This document shows positions 9,178 through 16,303 of a DNA stretch of 64,000 nt, one piece after another (within the stretch, counting starts at the first letter, position 1; every line of letters begins with the position of its first letter). The stretch comes from Roseburia sp. (GTDB lineage: Bacteria > Bacillota > Clostridia > Lachnospirales > Lachnospiraceae). Under the pieces are notes generated by a model that had not been told where the DNA came from, ran no database searches, and was given only the letters and a program-made list of their open reading frames with translations. The stretch is taken from assembly GCA_023664265.1 (NCBI GenBank), contig JAMPFV010000011.1:1-64000 (forward strand), in the 5' to 3' direction. The translations under genes and the position numbers were made by a program.

Positions 9178-9582
9178 TTATACCGGCATTACACAATCCT
9201 CTTCATAAAATGAGATTTTAGAATCATGGGTAACAAACCTTAAACCCTCTGCTTTTGCCTGTGCAATCATAATCCGGTCAAATGGATTGTTATGCGTTTG
9301 GTATTCATTATGGTATACCAATGTTTCCAATAACTTTATGTGCTCATCAGTAATGGGCAACATTTGGTATCCCATTTTTCTGCATAACTCAGACATCTTA
9401 GAACCACTGATGCAAATTTTATCCGGCTTAGACATATATTTAATCGTTGTTTCTCAAACAGATGCCGAACTATAGTAAATATCGTTTTCCGCATCTATAA
9501 TTAAATTTCTGATTCGGCTTGTCAATTTAGGATTGTCGTCTAAAGTCCAAAGAATAATGTGTGTATCCAATAATAACTTCAT
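9178..9582 (-). pseudogene. PIN-domain toxin (VapC-like) with in-frame stop
   Basis: The frame begins MKLLLDTHIILWTLDDNPKL, a classical PIN start with the first metal-binding Asp. It continues to YYSSASV, meets TGA at about 9452-9454, then goes on with ETTIKYMSKPDK. Relatives have Trp at the stop position (SVWE motif), so TGG to TGA is the simplest explanation. The rest is intact, including NNPFDRIMIAQA and FVTHDSKI with the later acidic residues. PIN toxins are ribonucleases. The start overlaps the antitoxin stop (TAATG), showing translational coupling. The C-terminal part alone, from ATG 9435, would lack the first active-site residues. Confidence 0.8.
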
Positions 9583-9809
9583 TACACTTCTCCAAACATT
9601 CTTGCTATTTCAGGATTCATTTCGTCAAAATCATAATCATCATCATACAGTTTCTGCCCCTTTGCAATGCCAACCCTGCCCGGGATTACGGTTTTTTCTT
9701 TTTCTATTGGCTCAGGCTGCATAAACCGGTCTATCATCTCTAGCAGGAACCGCAAATTATCCTCTGATAATCCGTTTACTTTTTGCACCACTTTTTCTTG
9801 TAATGTCAA
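9582..9809 (-). CDS. Antitoxin partner of the PIN toxin (VapB-like)
   Basis: A 75-residue acidic protein starting at TTG 9809 with an AAGGGAAGGTG ribosome site. The N-terminal half (LQEKVVQKVNGLSEDNLRFL) is a short helical segment of the type seen in Firmicute antitoxins encoded before PIN toxins. The C-terminal half is rich in Asp and Glu (YDDDYDFDEMNPEIA), suited to wrap the toxin. It overlaps the toxin start by one base. As the toxin looks broken, the antitoxin may persist without its partner or act on related toxins. Confidence 0.75.
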   Translation of the reverse strand: MTLQEKVVQKVNGLSEDNLRFLLEMIDRFMQPEPIEKEKTVIPGRVGIAKGQKLYDDDYDFDEMNPEIARMFGEV

Positions 9810-10135
9810 CCTAAAAGCACCTTCCCTTCATCTCTATGGCTTCTTCTGTTTTATCCACTGCAATACAGCTCTTTTCCATGAAATATAAATTCATAATTGA
9901 GATAACAAAAGTCTTCTTTCCAAGCTTATTATATATTAAAAAGACTGTTTCCTCAATGAATTTCTATGTTTATCGATCATATTGGCTTCCGATACAGGCC
10001 TGTACTGTTCTGTTCTGATTCCAATTCCAAAATACCGACACCGTCTTTGCGCTGTCGCAATTTCCCATAACGTAACGGCAAAGTCCGGCTGTCCGCAATT
10101 TTGTGCAGACGGCCGGACTCTCATTCCCTTCACCC
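9810..10135. other. Intergenic stretch between spoVT and the antitoxin
   Basis: Both neighbours are on the minus strand. The part near spoVT holds a strong hairpin (10082-10119) and, at about 10059-10073, a GGGAAATTGCGACA word (minus strand) that also occurs in the tiny repeated ORFs near 42.8 and 48.7 kb. The remainder is AT-rich with no gene I can support. Confidence 0.5.
10082..10119 (-). terminator. Strong hairpin after spoVT
   Basis: AGTCCGGC (10082-10089) pairs with GCCGGACT (10112-10119), and further inner pairs extend the stem. Only a short T-run follows on the minus strand, so termination is likely but not certain. Confidence 0.55.
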
Positions 10136-10684
10136 TCACTGCTCCATCTGCTTCCCCAGAAATCCCGCCGCAGACTGCGCAAGCTTCATCTCAACCTCGT
10201 TCATCTCGTCGCCCGCCTTCGTGGACAGCAGCACCACCGCGCCGATGATGTCCCCCTGTGTGATGATCGGGATAATCACCTCATGCTGGTACTCCTCGAC
10301 CTCATTGTCCATCACGCCGATATAGCTGCTCTCTCCTCTGGACGCGCACACGGTCTCCCGCGAGTTCATCTTATCCTCAAGCTCCTTGCTCACGCTGCGC
10401 CCGAGGATTTGTTTGCTGTTGCTCCCCGACGCCGCGATAAACTGATCCCTGTCCGCGATCAGCGCCACATGCCCCGACACCTGCGACAGACTCTCCGCAT
10501 ACTGTTTTGCAAAGCTTCCGAGCTCCCCGATTGGGGAGTATTTCTTTAAAATAATTTCACCGTCATTATCCGTAAATATCTCAAGCGGGTCGCTCTCCCG
10601 TATCCGCAAGGTTCTCCTGATTTCCTTGGGAATGACAACGCGCCCCAAATCGTCAATACGACGCACGATCCCTGTTGCTTTCAT
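10136..10684 (-). CDS. spoVT: Stage V sporulation regulator SpoVT
   Basis: A 182-residue transcription factor. Residues 1-50 form an AbrB-type swapped-hairpin DNA-binding domain (GIVRRIDDLGRVVIPKEIRR). Residues about 55-180 form a GAF-like domain (HVALIADRDQFIAASG and IPIITQGDIIGAVVLLS). This architecture and length match SpoVT, which acts in the forespore under sigma-G in Bacillus. Clostridia often have relatives of this kind that also work outside sporulation. It has its own start site with GGAGG and no co-directional close neighbour. Confidence 0.9.
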   Translation of the reverse strand: MKATGIVRRIDDLGRVVIPKEIRRTLRIRESDPLEIFTDNDGEIILKKYSPIGELGSFAKQYAESLSQVSGHVALIADRDQFIAASGSNSKQILGRSVSKELEDKMNSRETVCASRGESSYIGVMDNEVEEYQHEVIIPIITQGDIIGAVVLLSTKAGDEMNEVEMKLAQSAAGFLGKQMEQ

Positions 10685-10780
10685 ATATCTCCTCCATCTT
10701 TACGTTTCTTTCAGCCCTCAGATATGGGGCTTTTCCGTATTTCTATTATTTGTAAATGGTGGGGAAATATGCATATCCGT

Positions 10781-12175
10781 TCATCCCAAATGCAAAACAT
10801 TTATCAGCAGAATCCATGCCACGCCATAGTACGTCACCACGCCCACAAGGTCGTTTACCGTCGTGATCAGCGGCCCTGATGCCACCGCGGGATCCACATG
10901 GATTTTCTTAAAAAACATCGGGACAATCGTGCCGACAAAGCTCGAAATCGTCATCGCCATCAGCAGCGCCGCGCCCGCGCAGCCCGAAATCGCAAAGGCG
11001 TACTGCAGCGTCCTGCCCTTGGCCAGACACAGATACCCGCCGATGATCACCAGCGCCAGAAGTCCCAATATCAGCCCGTTCGAGAAGCCTATCCGAATCT
11101 CGCGGAAAATCATCGCCGCCTTCTGGCGCGGCCCCAACTCCTCGTCCATCAGCAGCCGTATCGTAACCGCAAGCGACTGCGTGCCCACGTTGCCCGACAT
11201 GCCAAGGATAACCGACTGAAAGCTCACGATAATCGCAAGCTGCGCGATCACGCCCTCGAACAGCCCCGTCACCGTCGAGACGCACATGCTCAGCCCCAGC
11301 AGGACGACCAGCCACGGCAGACGCTTTTTGATGCTCTCCCGCAGCGGCTCCTCCAACTCGGCCTCCTCGATCATGCCGGCCAGCTTCGCATAATCCTCGC
11401 CCATCTCATCATCCACGACCTCCACGATGTCCTGCGCAGTGATAACGCCGATCAGCTCGCTGCGCTCATCCAGCACCGGAATGTAGTCCTCCGCGTAGTC
11501 CTTGAGGCGCTCGATACACTCGCTGATACGCTCGTGCGCGCGCACATACGGGAAAGAGCAGGTAATCAGGTCCTCCAGATCCATGTAATTTCTCGCGATG
11601 ATCAGATCCTTCAAGTCCAGCGCCCCGTAAAACGTGCCGTCCGTGTCCTTCACAAACAGCGTCGTGATATTGTCGTTGTCCTCCGCCTGCGCGATCAGCT
11701 CCCGCATCGCCTGTTTTATCGAGATGCCGCGCTCAATCTCTATGAAATTGGTCGTCATCACGCTGCCGATTTCATCCTCCTCGTAGGAGCAGATCAAATC
11801 GATGTCCTCCTTGGAGTCCGCGTCAATCAGCTCTATCAGCCGGCTGCGCGTCTCCTCGTCCACCTCCTCCAGAACGTCCACCGCGTCGTCCGCGTCCATG
11901 TTCTCGATGATGTCCGCCGCTTTCTCCGGCTCCAGCTCCCCGAGGTACTTCCCCGGGTCGTCAAGGTAGGCGAACACCTCCGACACGCGCTCAACGCCGA
12001 GCAGATGATAGAGTACATGCCGCTCGTCCCCGCTCAGCTCATCCAGCGCGGACGCAATGTCATTGTCGTGATAGCCAGTCACTTTGTCCGCGATTACAGC
12101 GTCCGCCTCGCCGCTTCTTATCAGCTCGACAAGCTCCCGAATGTAATCCGGTTCATTCAATATTTCATTTTCCAT
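10781..12175 (-). CDS. mgtE: Magnesium transporter MgtE
   Basis: A 464-residue Mg2+ channel of the cell membrane. Residues about 15-130 are the acidic N domain (DADDAVDVLEEVDEETRSRL), about 135-255 a CBS pair (IGSVMTTNFIEIERG and LIGVITAQDIVEVVDDE), and 285-464 the five-helix pore domain with the conserved GMSGNVGTQSLAV motif. The N and CBS domains sense Mg2+ and gate the pore. I looked for an M-box riboswitch upstream and did not find one. It stands alone, with noncoding sequence on both sides. Confidence 0.95.
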   Translation of the reverse strand: MENEILNEPDYIRELVELIRSGEADAVIADKVTGYHDNDIASALDELSGDERHVLYHLLGVERVSEVFAYLDDPGKYLGELEPEKAADIIENMDADDAVDVLEEVDEETRSRLIELIDADSKEDIDLICSYEEDEIGSVMTTNFIEIERGISIKQAMRELIAQAEDNDNITTLFVKDTDGTFYGALDLKDLIIARNYMDLEDLITCSFPYVRAHERISECIERLKDYAEDYIPVLDERSELIGVITAQDIVEVVDDEMGEDYAKLAGMIEEAELEEPLRESIKKRLPWLVVLLGLSMCVSTVTGLFEGVIAQLAIIVSFQSVILGMSGNVGTQSLAVTIRLLMDEELGPRQKAAMIFREIRIGFSNGLILGLLALVIIGGYLCLAKGRTLQYAFAISGCAGAALLMAMTISSFVGTIVPMFFKKIHVDPAVASGPLITTVNDLVGVVTYYGVAWILLINVLHLG

Positions 12176-12442
12176 TTTTCACCTCATTTCTGCGCTGTCT
12201 TAATGGCTCAGCTTTGCTGAGACTATGCGCATAACGAGTTTGTGGCAAGTGCAGCGCAGACACAAATCTCGTGATTGAAAATTTTAATTTTCAATCTTCG
12301 CCCTCCGCAATTCTTTCGGGCGTATCAACGGCATTGCGTTCTTCCATAATGCAGAAAGACCCAAGCGTCTTCGGTGTATACACCCTTATGATGTTTCCCG
12401 CTACTGTCACAACTGTCCATACACACCACTTCCCTTCGGTCT
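12176..12442. other. Leader of mgtE / 3' region of the HAD gene
   Basis: Contains a perfect 24-bp AT-rich palindrome at 12273-12296 (10-bp arms GATTGAAAAT), a CTCAGC/GCTGAG hairpin at about 12208-12222 and a CGCCC/GGGCG pair at about 12300-12330. No gene is visible. The palindrome could be an operator or a terminator of the HAD gene. Confidence 0.5.
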
Positions 12443-13096
12443 TCATTGATTGTTCTCAAGAACAGATATTATATCCGCCAGCGTCTCGGCCTCCGCGTAC
12501 AAAAGCGGCCGTATCTCCTCGTCCGGCGGCGTCAGATCCGGCACCATCACCGGCCTGCAGCCCGCCGCGTAGGCCGCCTTAATCCCATTGGGAGAATCCT
12601 CCACCGCGATACAGTCCTCGGGCCGCTCGCCGATCTGCTCGCACGCATACAGATACACGTCCGGCGCAGGCTTTCCATTGGCGACCTGCTTCGCGCTGAC
12701 AATCTTATCAAATTGATCCTTTATTCCTATCTTCTCCAAATGCTCCAGCGTCAATTCCGGCGGCGTCGCCGTCGCAACCGCCGCCTTGATGCCCTTTTCC
12801 TTCAAATAGCCGAGTATCTCGTCAATTCCGGGCTTGCGCTCAAGCCCGTATCGGGCAAGCCGCTCCGCCACCAGCCTGCGCCGCACCTCGCGGATCGCGT
12901 AATAGTCAAATCCCTCGCCGAATATCTCCTGCATCATGCGGCAGGCCGCGCGCGCGTCGCAGCTTCTCAGCATCAGCGCATGCTCCCTCGTAAAGTCAAA
13001 GCCCGCCGCCTGCGCCGCCTCGCACCACGCCGCATTGTAATGCTTCTCGGTGTCTATCAGCACCCCGTCCATATCAAAGATTACCGCTCTTATCAT
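12443..13096 (-). CDS. HAD-superfamily phosphatase, beta-phosphoglucomutase-like
   Basis: A 217-residue cytoplasmic hydrolase. The nucleophile motif DMDGVLIDTE sits at residues 8-17, the second motif as ATATP near residue 108, the Lys in GKPAPDVYL and the acidic fourth motif in VEDSPNGIKAA. An inserted helical cap after motif I puts it in subfamily I with beta-phosphoglucomutase and phosphoglycolate phosphatase relatives. The substrate is unknown, most likely a small phosphosugar. Its start is only 23 bases after the BrxD-like gene stop, so it is probably co-transcribed with that pair. Confidence 0.85.
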   Translation of the reverse strand: MIRAVIFDMDGVLIDTEKHYNAAWCEAAQAAGFDFTREHALMLRSCDARAACRMMQEIFGEGFDYYAIREVRRRLVAERLARYGLERKPGIDEILGYLKEKGIKAAVATATPPELTLEHLEKIGIKDQFDKIVSAKQVANGKPAPDVYLYACEQIGERPEDCIAVEDSPNGIKAAYAAGCRPVMVPDLTPPDEEIRPLLYAEAETLADIISVLENNQ

Positions 13097-13119
13097 TATC
13101 GCAACCGCATCCTTCCCGT

Positions 13120-14391
13120 CTATTTGCCCTGCGCCGCCTGAATATACAGGATATCCTCCTTGGGCAGGTTCTGATTCTGCTGCATCAGATTCAGCAGGGT
13201 GACATAGCTCCTGATCATCTCCCGCGGCGTGGTTGACCCGTTCTCCGCCGCCCGCGCATACTGCTGCTTGAGAAAATAGATATAGTCGTCATGCCCCAAG
13301 GCCGGCGTATAATCGTACAGGATCCCGTGAATTGCCGAGAGCTTTTCCAGAAGCACATACATCTCCCCCGGGTTCAGGGAATCCAGCTTGATGATCGGCG
13401 ATGCCATATCCCGCAGCTTCACACGCTCCTCCCGCTCATAGCTCGAGGACGCAAGGCGCGAGCGCAGCGGCTCAAAGCTGAACACTCCGCGCGTGGGATC
13501 CTCCATCGCCTCCCCGGTGATGCTCATAATAATCCCCAGATGCGACGCCTTCCCCTGCAGTGCGTCATTATAGATAGTGAGTATGCGATTGTAGTTGTAT
13601 TCTCTGCCGACACGGCTCGGAATCTCATACAGGCTCGCCAGCTCATCCATGCATACATACAGCCCCGCATATCCGGCCATCACCACAAAGTCCGAGAACA
13701 GCTTAACAAAATCATACCAGTTATCGTCATTGATGATCAGGTTCACCCCGAGGTCGTTCTTGGCCTCCGTCCGCGTGCGGTATTCCCCGTACAGCCAGCG
13801 CAGCGCCTTTTTCTGAAGCTCGACATCCCCCGACCGGTGCCCCTTGTAATACGCGGCCAGCACCTTTCCGAAATCAAAGCCGTTGACCCGCTCCTCCATG
13901 GAGGCCGTCAGCATGTAAATCTTCTGGCTCACCCGCACGTCAAAGGCCTCATGCCCGGGCACCATCCCCTCATGCTGCACCACTTCGTTCTCCAGAGAGC
14001 CGATCCATTTGTCGAGAATAAGCTGCAGCGCGCCGCAGTCCGGACAGGCATGAATCGCCATGTTGTGTATCAGCTCCCTGTACGCGGCAAGACCCTGTCC
14101 GCGGTTGCCGACAAAACGCTTCTCCACCGACAGCTCCACGTCCGTCACGACAAAATTCCGCTCCATCACGTGATTTCTCAGCGCGTGCATCAGGAAGGTC
14201 TTTCCGCTTCCATACTGCCCCTCGATAAACCGAAACGCCGCGCCGCCCTGCTCGATAAGAGAGACATCCTGCAAAAGCGCCTGTATCTCATTCCTGCGCC
14301 CTACCGTGATATACTCCAGTCCCACCCGCGGTACCACGCCGCTTTTCAGGGAATTGAGAATCGCGGCCGCCACCGCCCTTGACACGTCCAT
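13120..14391 (-). CDS. BrxD-like ATP-binding protein (DUF2791-type)
   Basis: A 423-residue P-loop ATPase. Walker A is GQYGSGKTF near residues 58-66 and Walker B lies in LYVCMDELASLYE. The layout (short N-terminal lead, AAA-like core, then FEPLRSRLASSSYE and a C-terminal helical region) matches the BREX-associated BrxD/DUF2791 ATPases. These act with partner helicases in phage defence, but orphan copies outside defence loci are common. ATG 14391 is chosen for its ideal GGAGG. It follows a DUF4391-like gene by 48 bases. No methylase, BrxC, PglZ or helicase is nearby. Confidence 0.7.
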   Translation of the reverse strand: MDVSRAVAAAILNSLKSGVVPRVGLEYITVGRRNEIQALLQDVSLIEQGGAAFRFIEGQYGSGKTFLMHALRNHVMERNFVVTDVELSVEKRFVGNRGQGLAAYRELIHNMAIHACPDCGALQLILDKWIGSLENEVVQHEGMVPGHEAFDVRVSQKIYMLTASMEERVNGFDFGKVLAAYYKGHRSGDVELQKKALRWLYGEYRTRTEAKNDLGVNLIINDDNWYDFVKLFSDFVVMAGYAGLYVCMDELASLYEIPSRVGREYNYNRILTIYNDALQGKASHLGIIMSITGEAMEDPTRGVFSFEPLRSRLASSSYEREERVKLRDMASPIIKLDSLNPGEMYVLLEKLSAIHGILYDYTPALGHDDYIYFLKQQYARAAENGSTTPREMIRSYVTLLNLMQQNQNLPKEDILYIQAAQGK

Positions 14392-14439
14392 ACAAAGTCC
14401 TCCATTCTTATTCATTCGCAGTCCCATCCGGGACATGCC

Positions 14440-15072
14440 TCAGACGACGCGCAGCTGCGCCTGCACAAACTCTGAGTCCTCTCTTATCTTATCCAGATTC
14501 TCAAGACTGAACTCAAACGCAAGAATTTCATCTTCCACTTTGTCATTAATCTGCTCATAGGCTTTCTCTATCATTATGGCCCGCTTCTGTCTGCGAAGCG
14601 TCGCCAGAAAACGCTCATGCATCTGCGCCACGGTCTTATCCTGATCCCGCTCATAGTCCATGATCTCAATCATGCGCTCCGTGTCGCGCGGGTAAAAATC
14701 CGTGGAACACATCCTGCCGGCCATCGTGTTCTCCGACGGAAGAAAGGTTCCCAGCGAGAACTCCTCCCCGCACAGGTACGCCAATATGATCGGCCGCTGG
14801 AATAAGCCGGCGAACACCTCCGTCAACAGCTCGGGACAGACCTGCCTTCTCAGGGAGACCTCCAGCACGGACAGGCCGCTCTCCCTGACAAGCTCCGCGA
14901 CATTGACGATTCCCTTCTTATCCACAATATGGTAGCACCATTTGACGCTCTCCACGCTCGACTCAATGATTCTGCGGCACTTGGCATTCTCCAGCTTGCC
15001 CAGCAGCGGCTCCAACGGCATTCCCTTATCCACCTTATACTGCTTTGGAATATTATATCTGCATTCGCTCAT
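14440..15072 (-). CDS. DUF4391-like protein
   Basis: A 210-residue soluble protein starting MSECRYNIPKQYKVDKGMPL. The opening (Ile-Pro-Lys, then a basic Asp-Lys stretch), the SVKWCYHIV segment and an ending rich in charged helices resemble DUF4391 proteins. Those usually lie next to SNF2-type or BREX-like helicases and ATPases. No catalytic motif is evident. ATG 15072 has AAAGGAG about 12 bases upstream; the longer frame from 15123 crosses a palindrome and is unlikely. It is the first gene of a unit with the BrxD-like ATPase and has its own promoter. The family call is moderate. Confidence 0.55.
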   Translation of the reverse strand: MSECRYNIPKQYKVDKGMPLEPLLGKLENAKCRRIIESSVESVKWCYHIVDKKGIVNVAELVRESGLSVLEVSLRRQVCPELLTEVFAGLFQRPIILAYLCGEEFSLGTFLPSENTMAGRMCSTDFYPRDTERMIEIMDYERDQDKTVAQMHERFLATLRRQKRAIMIEKAYEQINDKVEDEILAFEFSLENLDKIREDSEFVQAQLRVV

Positions 15073-15107
15073 CTCACAACCATGCTCCTTTCGCAGCGGC
15101 TCCCATC

Positions 15108-15185
15108 CGGTGCGCCGGCGCACCGACCCTGACTATCCGTATCGGTGCACCAGTTATTATACCCCCTGCGCGCCTATTGCGTCAA
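15108..15185 (-). promoter_or_regulatory. Promoter with operator-like palindromes for the DUF4391/BrxD-like pair
   Basis: On the minus strand TTGACG (15180-15185) and TATAAT (15156-15161) are 18 bases apart, overlapping the 3' end of the aldo/keto reductase gene. Just past the expected start point lies GGTGCACC (15144-15151), and further down a perfect 18-bp palindrome of the same theme, CGGTGCGCC and its complement (15108-15125). The shared half-site suggests one repressor binding twice. Confidence 0.7.
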
Positions 15186-16290
15186 GCTCCTGCTGCAGGC
15201 GTGTCAAGTCCTCCCGGATGGAAAGCTTCTGCGGGCAGACCTGCTCGCACTTGCCGCATTTGATACAGTTCTTCGCCTTCTCCGCCTCCGGAATCTCATC
15301 ACGCCAGCGCCGCTGCGCCTCCTGTGCATTTTCGTATATGTGATATGTATTCCAGATGTTGAAGCACCCCGGGATATTGACGCCCGCGGGGCACGGCATA
15401 CAATAGCGGCACGCCGTACAACCGTTCTGCACGCGGCTTCGCAGCGCCCCGGCGACGCGCGCCACCACCTGCCGCTGGGCCTCGCTCAGCGGCTCAAAGT
15501 TCTCAAAGGTATTCAGATTGTCCTCCACCTGCTCCATCGTGGACATCCCGCTCAGCACTACGCTGACATTGGGAAAGCTGCCCGCGTAGCGCAGCGCCCA
15601 CGACGACGCGGAGGCCTCCGGCTGCTCCGCCTCAAACAGCCCCATGACATCCTTGGGCAGGCGCGCCAGCGAGCCGCCCTTGACCGGCTCCATGATGATC
15701 ATCGGTATCCCGAGACGCTCCGCAAGCGCCACGCCCTTGAGGGTGGCCTGCGTGTCCTTATCCATGTAATTGAGCTGTATCTGGCAGAAGTCCCACGGAT
15801 AAGCGGTGAGTATCTCCTCAAACACCTCATAATCGTCATGGAACGAAAACCCGATGTGGCGCAGTTTCCCCTGCGCGCGCAGCTTCTCGCAGTACTCCAG
15901 TATTCCCAGACGCTTTACCAGCTCCCAGCGCTCCTTATTCAGCGCATGCAGCAGATAAAAATCGACGTAATCCTTTTGCAGGCGCTCCAACTGCTCGCCA
16001 AAGATGCGCGCCGCATCCTCCAATGTGTGCACCGCCCATATCGGCAGCTTCGTCGCCAGACAGTAGGATTCCCTCGGATAGCGTGCCAGCGCCCTTCCGG
16101 TAACGCCCTCGCTCTTCCCGCCATGGTAGGGATAGGCCGTGTCGAAATAGGTGACGCCCCCGCGATACGCCTTGTCTATCATCGCAAGCGTCTCCTCCTC
16201 GTCGATGCTGCCGTCCGGATTGGTCGGAAACCGCATACAGCCAAACCCCAGCAGGGATGTTTTCTGCTCCTTCATTGCTCTGTACTCCAT
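15157..16290 (-). CDS. Aldo/keto reductase with C-terminal 4Fe-4S ferredoxin domain
   Basis: A 377-residue oxidoreductase. The AKR barrel shows LGFGCMRFP at the N-terminus and the catalytic residues in DTAYPYHGG, ATKLPIW and YLLHALN. The last 100 residues hold cysteine groups CTACRYCMPCPAG and CIKCGKCEQVCP, enough for one or two 4Fe-4S clusters. Fusions like this are frequent in anaerobic Firmicutes and may couple carbonyl reduction to ferredoxin-type electron carriers; the substrate is not known. ATG 16290 is chosen for its GGAGGAG site. It follows mfd after 13 bases, so it is probably in the same operon. Confidence 0.9.
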   Translation of the reverse strand: MEYRAMKEQKTSLLGFGCMRFPTNPDGSIDEEETLAMIDKAYRGGVTYFDTAYPYHGGKSEGVTGRALARYPRESYCLATKLPIWAVHTLEDAARIFGEQLERLQKDYVDFYLLHALNKERWELVKRLGILEYCEKLRAQGKLRHIGFSFHDDYEVFEEILTAYPWDFCQIQLNYMDKDTQATLKGVALAERLGIPMIIMEPVKGGSLARLPKDVMGLFEAEQPEASASSWALRYAGSFPNVSVVLSGMSTMEQVEDNLNTFENFEPLSEAQRQVVARVAGALRSRVQNGCTACRYCMPCPAGVNIPGCFNIWNTYHIYENAQEAQRRWRDEIPEAEKAKNCIKCGKCEQVCPQKLSIREDLTRLQQELDAIGAQGV

Positions 16291-16303
16291 AGTGCTCCTC
16301 CTT

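Noticed and set aside
9936-10139. 67-codon frame on the minus strand after spoVT
   Set aside because: It runs through a strong hairpin and has no ribosome site; treated as noncoding element.
12176-12442. M-box magnesium riboswitch upstream of mgtE
   Set aside because: I looked for the conserved leader motifs and could not match them; only simple hairpins and a palindrome are present.
13120-15072. Complete BREX locus
   Set aside because: No methylase, PglZ, BrxC or helicase gene lies in the flanks; only the ATPase and a DUF4391-like gene are present.
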